Part shown: in pieces, positions 35,324 to 46,800 of the stretch
Layout: the number at the start of each line of letters is the position of its first letter
Position numbering within the stretch: position 1 is the stretch's first letter
Source of the DNA: Membranipora membranacea
Lineage: Eukaryota; Bryozoa; Gymnolaemata; Cheilostomatida; Membraniporidae
Direction of reading: 5' to 3'
NCBI GenBank assembly: GCA_914767715.1
Contig: OU612070.1
Coordinates: 20,884,025-20,948,024, forward strand
Length of the DNA stretch: 64,000 nt
Notes under the pieces: model-generated
What the model saw: the letters and a program-made list of their open reading frames with translations, nothing else
Told to the model about the DNA's origin: nothing
The model's database searches: none
Translations under genes and position numbers: made by a program

Positions 35324-37851
35324 ACGAAGACTCGCAGAGACAAACGGACTTCAGATTTGAGACGAGCAGGAGTTGCTCCTCCTTATGAGGTAGGTTAAAA
35401 GCAAATCTATTTTTTGACCCGAGCGAAAAAAAACCATGATACCCTCCCTTGTTATAATTTTTGAAATTTCAAGTCAGCGTAATTACCAACCAGTTAATCG
35501 GAGGATCCCAATATTCTGCAGTTTGAATAAGGCCAATAAGGGCTTGAAGTGGTCGGAGTTAGATAAGAATCCAACAGAGTTTTAATTTTTCAATGCTGCC
35601 GTTTGGCATGTTTTTTTTTGGCAAAAGTGGACGTCGTTAAAGTTGGCGCTGACGGAGAACGGAGACCCGCAGATACAAACGGACTTCAGATTTGAGACGA
35701 GCAGGAGTTGCTCCTCCTTATGAGGTAGGTTAAAAGCAAATCTATTTTTGACTCGAGCGAAAAAAAACCATGGTATAATTTTTTAAATTTCAAGTCAGCG
35801 TAATTACCAACCAGTTAATCGGAGGATCCCAATATTCTGCAGTTTGAATAAGGCCAATAAAGGCGTGAAGTGGTCGGAGTTAGATAAGAATCCAACAGAG
35901 TTTTAATTTTTCAATGCTGCCGTTTGGCATGTTTTTTTTTGGCAAAAGTGGACGTCGTTAAAGTTGGCGCTGACGGAGAACGGAGACCCGCAGAGACAAA
36001 CGGACTTCAGATTTGAGACGAGCAGGAGTTGCTCCTCCTTATGAGGTAGGTTAAAAGCAAATCTATTTTTTGACCCGAGCGAAAAAAACCCATGATACCC
36101 TCCCTTGGTATAATTTTTGAAATTTCAAGTCAGCGTAATTACCAACCAGTTAATCGGAGAATCCCAATATTCTGCAGGTTGTATAAGGCCAATAAGGGCT
36201 TGAAGTGGTCGGAGTTAGATAAGAATCCAACAGAGTTTTAATTTTTCAATGCTGCCGTTTCGCATGTTTTTTTTTGGCAAAAGTGGACGTTGTTAAAATT
36301 GGCGCTGACGGAGAACGGATACCCGCAGAGACAAACGGACTTCAGATTTGAGACGAGCAGGAATTGCTCCTCCTTATGAGGTAGGTTAAAAGCAAATCTA
36401 TTTTTTGACCCGAGCGAAAAAAAACCATGATACCCTCCCTTGGTATAATTTTTGAAATTTCAAGTCAGCGTAATTACCAACCAGTTAATCGGAGGATCCC
36501 TATATTCTGCAGTTTGAATAAGGCCAATAAGGGCTTGAAGTGGTCGGAGTTAGATAAGAATCCAACAGAGTTTTAATTTTTCAATGCTGCCGTTTGGCAT
36601 GTTTTTTTTTTGGCACAAGTGGACGTCGTTAAAGTTGGCGCTGACGGAGAACGGAGACCCGCAGAGACAAACGGACATCAGATTTGAGACGAGCAGGAGT
36701 TGCTCCTCCTTATGAGGTAGGTTAAAAGCAAATCTATTTTTTGACGCGAGCGAAAAAAAGCCATGATACCCTCCCTTGGTATAATTTTTGAAATTTCAAG
36801 TCAGCGTAATTACCAACCAGTTAATCGGAGGATCCCAATATTCTGCAGTTTGAATAAGGCCAATAAAGTCGTGAAGTGGTCGGAGTTAGATAAGAATCCA
36901 ACAGAGTTTTAATTTTACAATGCTGCCGTTTGGCATGTTTTTTTTTGGCAAAAGTGGACGGCGTTAAAGTTGGCGCTGACGGAGAACGGAGACCCGCAGA
37001 GACAAACGGACTTCAGATTTGAGACGAGCAGGAGTTGCTCCTCCTTATGAAGTAGGTTAAAAGCAAATCTATTTTTTGACCCGAGCGAAAAAAAACCATG
37101 ATACCCTCCCTTGGTATAATGTTTGAAATTTCAAGTCAGCGTAATTACCAACCAGTTAATCGGAGAATCCCAATATCCTGCAATTTGAATAAGGCCAAAA
37201 AGGGCTTGAACTGGTCGGAGTTAGATAAGAATCCAACAGAGTTTTAATTTTTCAATGCTGCCGTTTGGCATGTTTTTTTTTGGCAAAAGTGGACGTCGTT
37301 AAAGTTGGCGCTGACGGAGAACGGAGACCCGCAGAGACAAACGGACTTCAGATTTGAGAAGAGCAGGAGTTGCTCCTTCTTATGAGGTAGGTTAAAAGCA
37401 AATCTATTTTTTGACCCGAGCGAAAAAAAACCATGATACCCTCCCTTGGTATAATTTTTGAAATTTCAAGTCAGCGTAATTAGCAACCAGTTAATCGGAG
37501 GATCCAAATATTCTGCAGTTTGAATAAGGCCAATAAGGGCTTGAAGTGGTCGGAGTTAGATAAGAATCCAACAGAGTTTTAATTTTTCAATGCTGCCGTT
37601 TGGCATGTTTTTTTTTTGGCAAAAGTGGACGTCGTTAAAGTTGGCGCTGACGGAGAACGGAGACCCGCAGAGACAAACGGACTTCAGATTTGAGACCAGC
37701 AGGAGTTGCTCCTCCTTATGAGGTAGGTTAAAAGCAAATCTATTTTTTGACCCGAGCGAAAAAAAACCATGATACCCTCCCTTGGTATAATTTTTGAAAT
37801 TTCAAGTCAGCGTAATTACCAACCAGTTAATCGGAGGATCCGATATTCTGC
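35324..37851. repeat. Left copy of a 5,347-bp-offset duplication
   Basis: At least 2.5 kb of ordered private variants recur at exactly +5,347 bp: ACGAAG (35324 to 40671), GACTCGAG (35750 to 41097), TAAAGTCGTG (36864 to 42211) and CAGTTGGAAT (37851 to 43198). The offset is 16 monomers less 13 bp, which agrees with the presence of a short unit. Confidence 0.88.
35519..35839. repeat. Short monomer (321 bp)
   Basis: Thirteen bases are lost between ATG and GTATAA, and one T is lost from the T6 tract. It carries GACTCGAG and TTTTTTAAATTTC. The same unit returns at 40866-41186, an offset of 5,347 bp. Confidence 0.88.
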
Positions 37852-40670
37852 AGTTGGAATAAGGCCAATAAGGGCTTGAAGTGGTCGGAGTTAGATAAGA
37901 ATCCAACAGAGTTTTAATTTTTCAATGCTGCCGTTTGGCATATTCTTTTTTGGCAAAAGTGGACGTCGTTAAAGTTGGCACTGACGGAGAACGGAGACCC
38001 GCAGAGACAAACGGACTTCAGATTTGAGACGAGCAGGAGTTGCTCCTCCTTATGAGGTAGGTTAAAATGTAATCTATTTTTTGACCCGAGCGAAAAAAAA
38101 CCATGATACCCTCCCTTGGTGTAATTTTTGAAATTTCAAGTCAGCGTAATTACCAACTAGTTAATCGGAGAATCCCAATATTCTGCAGTTTGAATAAGGC
38201 CAATAAGGGCTTGAAGTGGTCGGAGTTAGATAAGAATCCAACAGAGTTTTAATTTTTCAATGCTGCCGTTTGGCATGTTTTTTTTCGGCAAAAGTGGACG
38301 TTGTTAAAGTTGGCGCTGACGGAGAACGGAGACCCGCAGAGACAAACGGACTTCAGATTTGAGATGAGCAGGAGTTGCTCCTCCTTATGAGGTAGGTTAA
38401 AAGCAAATCTATTTTTTGACCCGAGCGAAAAAAAACCATGATACCCTCCCTCGGTATAATTTTTGAATTTTCAAGTCAGCGTAATTACCATCCAGTTAAT
38501 CGGAGGATCCCAATATTCTGCAGTTTGAATAAGGCCAATAAGGGCTTGAAGCGGTCGGAGTTAGATAAGAATCCAACAGAGTTTTAATTTTTCAATGCTG
38601 CCGTTTGGCATGTTTTTTTTTGGCAAAAGAGGACGTCGTTAAAGTTGGCGCTGACGGAGAACGGAGACCCGCAGAGACAAACGGACTTCAGATTTGAGAC
38701 GAGCAGGAGTTGCTCCTCCTAATGAAGTAGGTTAAAAGCAAATCTATTTTTTGACCCGAGCGAAAAAAAACCATGATACCCTCCCTTGGTATAATTTTTG
38801 AAATTTCAAGTCAGCGTAATTACCAACCAGTTAATCGGAGAATCCCAATATTCTGCAATTCGAATAAGGCCAATAAGGGCTTGAAGTGGTCGGAGTTAGA
38901 TAAGAATCCAACAGAGTTTTAATTTTTCAATGCTGCCGTTTGGCATGTTTCTTTTTGGCAAAAGTGGACGTCGTTAAAGTTGGCGCTGACGGTGAACGGA
39001 GACCCGCAGAGACAAACGGACTTCAAATTTGAGACGAGCAGGAGTTGCTCCTCCTTATGAGGTAGGTTAAAAGCAAATCTATTTTTTGACCCGAGCGAAA
39101 AAAAACCATGATACCCTCCCTTGGTATAATTTTTGAAATTTCAAGTCAGCGTAATTACCAACCAGTTAATCGGAGGATCTCGATATTCTGCAGTTTGAAT
39201 AAGGCCAATAAGGGCTTGAAGTGGTCGGAGTTAGATAAGAATCCAACAGAGTTTTAATTTTTCAATGCTGCCGTTTGGCATGTTTTTTTTTGGCAAAAGT
39301 GGACGTCGTTAAAGTTGGCGCTGACGGAGAACGGAGACCCGCAGAGACAAACGGACTTCAGATTTGAGACGAGCAGGAGTTGCTCCTCCTTATGAGGTAG
39401 GTTAAGAGCAAATCTATTTTTTGACCCGAGCGAAAAAAAACCATGATACCCTCCCTTGGTATAATTTTTGAAATTTCAAGTCAGCGTAATTAGCAACCAG
39501 TTAATCGGAGGATCCCAATATTCTGCAGTTTGAATAAGGCCAATAAGGGCTTGAAGTGGTCGGAGTTAGATAAGAATCCAACAGAGTTTTAATTTTTCAA
39601 TGCTGCCGTTTGGCATGTTTTTTTTTTGGCAAAAGTGGACGTCGTTAAAGTTGGCGCTGACGGAGAACGGAGACCCGCAGAGACAAACGGACTTCAGATT
39701 TGAGACGAGCAGGAGTTGCTCCTCCTTATGAGGTAGGTTAAAAGCAAATCTATTTTTTGACCCGAGCGAAAAAAAACCATGATACCCTCCCTTGGTATAA
39801 TTTTTGAAATTTCAAGTCAGCGTAATTACCAACCAGTTAATCGGAGGATCCGATATTCTGCAGTTGGAATAAGGCCCATAAGGGCTTGAAGTGGTCGGAG
39901 TTAGATAAGAATCCAACAGAGTTTTAATTTTTCAATGCTGCCGTTTGGCATGTTTTTTTTTGGCAAAAGTGGACGTCGTTAAAGTTGGCGCTGACGGAGA
40001 ACGGAGACCCGCAGATACAAACGGACTTCAGATTTGAGACGAGCAGGAGTTGCTCTTCCTCATGAGGTAGGTTAAAAGCAAATCTATTTTTTGACCCGAG
40101 CGAAAAAAAACCATGATACCCTCCCTTGGTATAATTTTTGAAATTTCAAGTCAGCGTAATTAGCAACCAGTTAATCGGAGGATCCCAATATTCTGCAGTT
40201 TGAATAAGGCCAATAAGGGCTTGAAGTGGTCGGAGTTAGATAAGAATCCAACAGAGTTTTAATTTTTCAATGCTGCCGTTTGGCATGTTTTTTTTTTGGC
40301 AAAAGTGGACGTCGTTAAAGTTGGCGCTGACGGAGAACGGAGACCCGCAGAGACAAACGGACTTCAGATTTGAGACGAGCAGGAGTTGCTCCTCCTTATG
40401 AGGTAGGTTAAAAGCAAATCTATTTTTTGACCCGAGCGAAAAAAAACCATGATACCCTCCCTTGGTATAATTTTTGAAATTTCAAGTCAGCGTAATTACC
40501 AACCAGTTAATCGGAGGATCCGATATTCTGCAGTTGGAATAAGGCCAATAAGGGCTTGAAGTGGTCGGAGTTAGATAAGAATCCAACAGAGTTTTAATTT
40601 TTCAATGCTGCTGTTTGGCATGTTTTTTTTTGGCAAAAGTGGACGTCGTTAAAGTTGGCGCTGACGGAGA

Positions 40671-43198
40671 ACGAAGACCCGCAGAGACAAACGGACTTCA
40701 GATTTGAGACGAGCAGGAGTTGCTCCTCCTTATGAGGTAGGTTAAAAGCAAATCTATTTTTTGACCCGAGCGAAAAAAAACCATGATACCCTCCCTTGTT
40801 ATAATTTTTGAAATTTCAAGTCAGCGTAATTACCAACCAGTTAATCGGAGGATCCCAATATTCTGCAGTTTGAATAAGGCCAATAAGGGCTTGAAGTGGT
40901 CGGAGTTAGATAAGAATCCAACAGAGTTTTAATTTTTCAATGCTGCCGTTTGGCATGTTTTTTTTTGGCAAAAGTGGACGTCGTTAAAGTTGGCGCTGAC
41001 GGAGAACGGAGACCCGCAGATACAAACGGACTTCAGATTTGAGACGAGCAGGAGTTGCTCCTCCTTATGAGGTAGGTTAAAAGCAAATCTATTTTTGACT
41101 CGAGCGAAAAAAAACCATGGTATAATTTTTTAAATTTCAAGTCAGCGTAATTACCAACCAGTTAATCGGAGGATCCCAATATTCTGCAGTTTGAATAAGG
41201 CCAATAAAGGCGTGAAGTGGTCGGAGTTAGATAAGAGTCCAACAGAGTTTTAATTTTTCAATGCTGCCGTTTGGCATGTTTTTTTTTGGCAAAAGTGGAC
41301 GTCGTTAAAGTTGGCGCTGACGGAGAACGGAGACCCGCAGAGACAAACGGACTTCAGATTTGAGACGAGCAGGAGTTGCTCCTCCTTATGAGGTAGGTTA
41401 AAAGCAAATCTATTTTTTGACCCGAGCGAAAAAAAGCCATGATACCCTCCCTTGGTATAATTTTTGAAATTTCAAGTCAGCGTAATTACCAACCAGTTAA
41501 TCGGAGAATCCCAATATTCTGCAGGTTGTATAAGGCCAATAAGGGCTTGAAGTGGTCGGAGTTAGATAAGAATCCAACAGAGTTTTAATTTTTCAATGCT
41601 GCCGTTTGGCATGTTTTTTTTTGGCAAAAGTGGACGTTGTTAAAATTGGCGCTGACAGAGAACGGATACCCGCAGAGACAAACGGACTTCAGATTTGAGA
41701 CGAGCAGGAATTGCTCCTCCTTATGAGGTAGGTTAAAAGCAAATCTATTTTTTGACCCGAGCGAAAAAAAACCATGATACCCTCCCTTGGTATAATTTTT
41801 GAAATTTCAAGTCAGCGTAATTACCAACCAGTTAATCGGAGGATCCCTATATTCTGCAGTTTGAATAAGGCCAATAAGGGCTTGAAGTGGTCGGAGTTAG
41901 ATAAGAATCCAACAGAGTTTTAATTTTTCAATGCTGCCGTTTGGCATGTTTTTTTTTTGGCAAAAGTGGACGTCGTTAAAGTTGGCGCTGACGGAGAACG
42001 GAGACCCGCAGAGACAAACGGACATCAGATTTGAGACGAGCAGGAGTTGCTCCTCCTTATGAGGTAGGTTAAAAGCAAATCTATTTTTTGACGCGAGCGA
42101 AAAAAAGCCATGATACCCTCCCTTGGTATAATTTTTGAAATTTCAAGTCAGCGTAATTACCAACCAGTTAATCGGAGGATCCCAATATTCTGCAGTTTGA
42201 ATAAGGCCAATAAAGTCGTGAAGTGGTCGGAGTTAGATAAGAATCCAACAGAGTTTTAATTTTACAATGCTGCCGTTTGGCATGTTTTTTTTTGGCAAAA
42301 GTGGACGGCGTTAAAGTTGGCGCTGACGGAGAACGGAGACCCGCAGAGACAAACGGACTTCAGATTTGAGACGAGCAGGAGTTGCTCCTCCTTATGAAGT
42401 AGGTTAAAAGCAAATCTATTTTTTGACCCGAGCGAAAAAAAACCATGATACCCTCCCTTGGTATAATGTTTGAAATTTCAAGTCAGCGTAATTACCAACC
42501 AGTTAATCGGAGAATCCCAATATCCTGCAATTTGAATAAGGCCAATAAGGGCTTGAACTGGTCGGAGTTAGATAAGAATCCAACAGAGTTTTAATTTTTC
42601 AATGCTGCCGTTTGGCATGTTTTTTTTTGGCAAAAGTGGACGTTGTTAAAGTTGGCGCTGACGGAGAACGGAGACCCGCAGAGACAAACGGACTTCAGAT
42701 TTGAGAAGAGCAGGAGTTGCTCCTTCTTATGAGGTAGGTTAAAAGCAAATCTATTTTTTGACCCGAGCGAAAAAAAACCATGATACCCTCCCTTGGTATA
42801 ATTTTTGAAATTTCAAGTCAGCGTAATTAGCAACCAGTTAATCGGAGGATCCCAATATTCTGCAGTTTGAATAAGGCCAATAAGGGCTTGAAGTGGTCGG
42901 AGTTAGATAAGAATCCAACAGAGTTTTAATTTTTCAATGCTGCCGTTTGGCATGTTTTTTTTTTGGCAAAAGTGGACGTCGTTAAAGTTGGCGCTGACGG
43001 AGAACGGAGACCCGCAGAGACAAACGGACTTCAGATTTGAGACGAGCAGGAGTTGCTCCTCCTTATGAGGTAGGTTAAAAGCAAATCTATTTTTTGACCC
43101 GAGCGAAAAAAAACCATGATACCCTCCCTTGGTATAATTTTTGAAATTTCAAGTCAGCGTAATTACCAACCAGTTAATCGGAGGATCCGATATTCTGC
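40671..43198. repeat. Right copy of a 5,347-bp-offset duplication
   Basis: Matches 35324-37851 in order and spacing, with only scattered differences such as ACCCGCAG for ACTCGCAG. Between the two copies, neighbouring dimers around 39481 and 40141 also repeat with a period near 670 bp. Confidence 0.88.
40866..41186. repeat. Short monomer (321 bp)
   Basis: Same 14-base shortening as the unit at 35519-35839; part of the 5,347-bp duplication. Confidence 0.88.
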
Positions 43199-43532
43199 AG
43201 TTGGAATAAGGCCAATAAGGGCTTGAAGTGGTCGGAGTTAGATAAGAATCCAACAGAGTTTTAATTTTTCAATGCTGCCGTTTGGCATGTTTTTTTTTGG
43301 CAAAAGTGGACGTCGTTAAAGTTGGCGCTGACGGAGAACGAAGACCCGCAGAGACAAACGGACTTCAGATTTGAGACGAGCAGGAGTTGCTCCTCCTTAT
43401 GAGGTAGGTTAAAAGCAAATCTATTTTTTGACCCGAGCGAAAAAAAACCATGATACCCTCCCTTGTTATAATTTTTGAAATTTCAAGTCAGCGTAATTAC
43501 CAACCAGTTAATCGGAGGATCCCAATATTCTG

Positions 43533-43815
43533 CAGTTTGAATAAGGCCAATAAGGGCTTGAAGTGGTCGGAGTTAGATAAGAATCCAACAGAGTTTTAAT
43601 TTTTCAATGCTGCCGTTTGGCATGTTTTTTTTGGGCAAAAGTGGACGTCGTTAAAGTTGGCGCTGACGGAGAACGGAGACCATGAGGTAGGTTAAAAGCA
43701 AATCTATTTTTTGACCCGGGCGAAAAAAAACCATGATACCCTCCCTTGGTATAATTTTTGAAATTTCAAGTCAGCGTAATTACCAACCAGTTAATCGGAG
43801 GATCCCAATATTCTG
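43533..43815. repeat. Truncated junction monomer (283 bp) between two subfamilies
   Basis: The unit reads GAGAC directly into CATGAGGTAGG at 43680/43681 and lacks 52 bp, including the inverted-repeat cluster. Left of the join the monomers are of the diverged type with CCCGAGCG; right of it all carry CCCGGGCG. A single C could belong to either side. The resumption point ATGAGG is the same as at the right end of every insert. Confidence 0.92.
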
Positions 43816-46800
43816 CAGTTTGAATAAGGCCAATAAGGGCTTGAAGTGGTCGGAGTTAGATAAGAATCCAACAGAGCTTTAATTTTTCAATGCTGCCGTT
43901 TGGCATGTTTTTTTTTGGCAAAAGTGGACGTCGTTAAAGTTGGCGCTGACGGAGAACGGAGACCCGCAGAGACAAACGGACTTCAGATTTGAGACGAGCA
44001 GGGGTTGCTCCTCTTTATGAGGTAGGTTAAAAGCAAATCTATTTTTTGACCCGGGCGAAAAAAAACCATGATACCCTCCCTTGGTATAATTTTTGAAATT
44101 TCAAGTCAGCGTAATTACCAACCAGTTAATCGGAGGATCCCAATATTCTGCAGTTTGAATAAGGCCAATAAGGGCTTGAAGTGGTCGGAGTTAGATAAGA
44201 ATCCAACAGAGTTTTAATTTTTCAATGCTGCCGTTTGGCATGTTTTTTTTTGGCAAAAGTGGACGTCGTTAAAGTTGGCGCTGACGGAGAACGGAGACCC
44301 GCAGAGACAAACGGACTTCAGATTTGAGACGAGCAGGGGTTGCTCCTCTTTATGAGGTAGGTTAAAAGCAAATCTATTTTTTGACCCGGGCGAAAAAAAA
44401 CCATGATACCCTCCCTTGGTATAATTATTGAAATTTCAAGTCAGCGTAATTACCAACCAGTTAATCGGAGGATCCCAATATTCTGCAGTTTGAATGAGGC
44501 CAATAAGGGCTTGAAGTGGTCGGAGTTAGATAAGAATCCAACAGAGTTTTAATTTTTCAATGCTGCCGTTTGGCATGTTTTTTTTTGGCAAAAGTGGACG
44601 TCGTTAAAGTTGGCGCTGACGGAGAACGGAGACCCGCAGAGACAAACGGACTTCAGATTTGAGACGAGCAGGGGTTGCTCCTCTTTATGAGGTAGGTTAA
44701 AAGCAAATCTATTTTTTGACCCGGGCGAAAAAAAACCATGATACCCTCCCTTGGTATAATTTTTGAAATTTCAAGTCAGCGTAATTACCAACCAGTTAAT
44801 CGGAGGATCCCAATATTCTGCAGTTTGAATAAGGCCAATAAGGGCTTGAAGTGGTCGGAGTTAGATAAGAATCCAACAGAGTTTTAATTTTTCAATGCTG
44901 CCGTTTGGCATGTTTTTTTTTGGCAAAAGTGGACGTCGTTAAAGTTGGCGCTGACGGAGAACGGAGACCCGCAGAGACAAACGGACTTCAGATTTGAGAC
45001 GAGCAGGGGTTGCTCCTCTTTATGAGGTAGGTTAAAAGCAAATCTATTTTTTGACCCGGGCGAAAAAAAACCATGATACCCTCCCTTGGTATAATTATTG
45101 AAATTTCAAGTCAGCGTAATTACCAACCAGTTAATCGGAGGATCCCAATATTCTGCAGTTTGAATAAGGCCAATAAGGGCTTGAAGTGGTCGGAGTTAGA
45201 TAAGAATCCAACAGAGTTTTAATTTTTCAATGCTGCCGTTTGGCATGTTTTTTTTTGGCAAAAGTGGACGTCGTTAAAGTTGGCGCTGACGGAGAACGGA
45301 GACCCGCAGAGACAAACGGACTTCAGATTTGAGACGAGCAGGGGTTGCTCCTCTTTATGAGGTAGGTTAAAAGCAAATCTATTTTTTGACCCGGGCGAAA
45401 AAAAACCATGATACCCTCCCTTGGTATAATTTTTGAAATTTCAAGTCAGCGTAATTACCAACCAGTTAATCGGAGGATCCCAATATTCTGCAGTTTGAAT
45501 AAGGCCAATAAGGGCTTGAAGTGGTCGGAGTTAGATAAGAATCCAACAGAGTTTTAATTTTTCAATGCTGCCGTTTGGCATGTTTTTTTTTGGCAAAAGT
45601 GGACGTCGTTAAAGTTGGCGCTGACGGAGAACGGAGACCCGCAGAGACAAACGGACTTCAGATTTGAGACGAGCAGGGGTTGCTCCTCTTTATGAGGTAG
45701 GTTAAAAGCAAATCTATTTTTTGACCCGGGCGAAAAAAAACCATGATACCCTCCCTTGGTATAATTATTGAAATTTCAAGTCAGCGTAATTACCAACCAG
45801 TTAATCGGAGGATCCCAATATTCTGCAGTTTGAATAAGGCCAATAAGGGCTTGAAGTGGTCGGAGTTAGATAAGAATCCAACAGAGTTTTAATTTTTCAA
45901 TGCTGCCGTTTGGCATGTTTTTTTTTGGCAAAAGTGGACGTCGTTAAAGTTGGCGCTGACGGAGAACGGAGACCCGCAGAGACAAACGGACTTCAGATTT
46001 GAGACGAGCAGGGGTTGCTCCTCTTTATGAGGTAGGTTAAAAGCAATTCTATTTTTTGACCCGGGCGAAAAAAAACCATGATACCCTCCCTTGGTATAAT
46101 TTTTGAAATTTCAAGTCAGCGTAATTACCAACCAGTTAATCGGAGGATCCCAATATTCTGCAGTTTGAATAAGGCCAATAAGGGCTTGAAGTGGTCGGAG
46201 TTAGATAAGAATCCAACAGAGTTTTAATTTTTCAATGCTGCCGTTTGGCATGTTTTTTTTTGGCAAAAGTGGACGTCGTTAAAGTTGGCGCTGACGGAGA
46301 ACGGAGACCCGCAGAGACAAACGGACTTCAGATTTGAGACGAGCAGGGGTTGCTCCTCTTTATGAGGTAGGTTAAAAGCAAATCTATTTTTTGACCCGGG
46401 CGAAAAAAAACCATGATACCCTCCCTTGGTATAATTTTTGAAATTTCAAGTCAGCGTAATTACCAACCAGTTAATCGGAGGATCCCAATATTCTGCAGTT
46501 TGAATAAGGCCAATAAGGGCTTGAAGTGGTCGGAGTTAGATAAGAATCCAACAGAGTTTTAATTTTTCAATGCTGCCGTTTGGCATGTTTTTTTTTGGCA
46601 AAAGTGGACGTCGTTAAAGTTGGCGCTGACGGAGAACGGAGACCCGCAGAGACAAACGGACTTCAGATTTGAGACGAGCAGGGGTTGCTCCTCTTTATGA
46701 GGTAGGTTAAAAGCAAATCTATTTTTTGACCCGGGCGAAAAAAAACCATGATACCCTCCCTTGGTATAATTATTGAAATTTCAAGTCAGCGTAATTACCA

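Larger units (their letters stand above)
31382..43680. repeat. 335-bp satellite array, block 4, increasingly diverged
   Basis: The first two kilobases resemble blocks 1 to 3. From about 33.4 kb almost every monomer carries several private changes, for example GAGAATCCC for GAGGATCCC, GATCCGATATT for GATCCCAATATT, TTAGCAACC for TTACCAACC, GCAGGTTGTATAAGG, and GACGCGAG. Short units also appear. This is the most diverged part of the window, although the monomers remain easily aligned. The block ends at a truncated monomer. No gene is visible. Confidence 0.95.
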
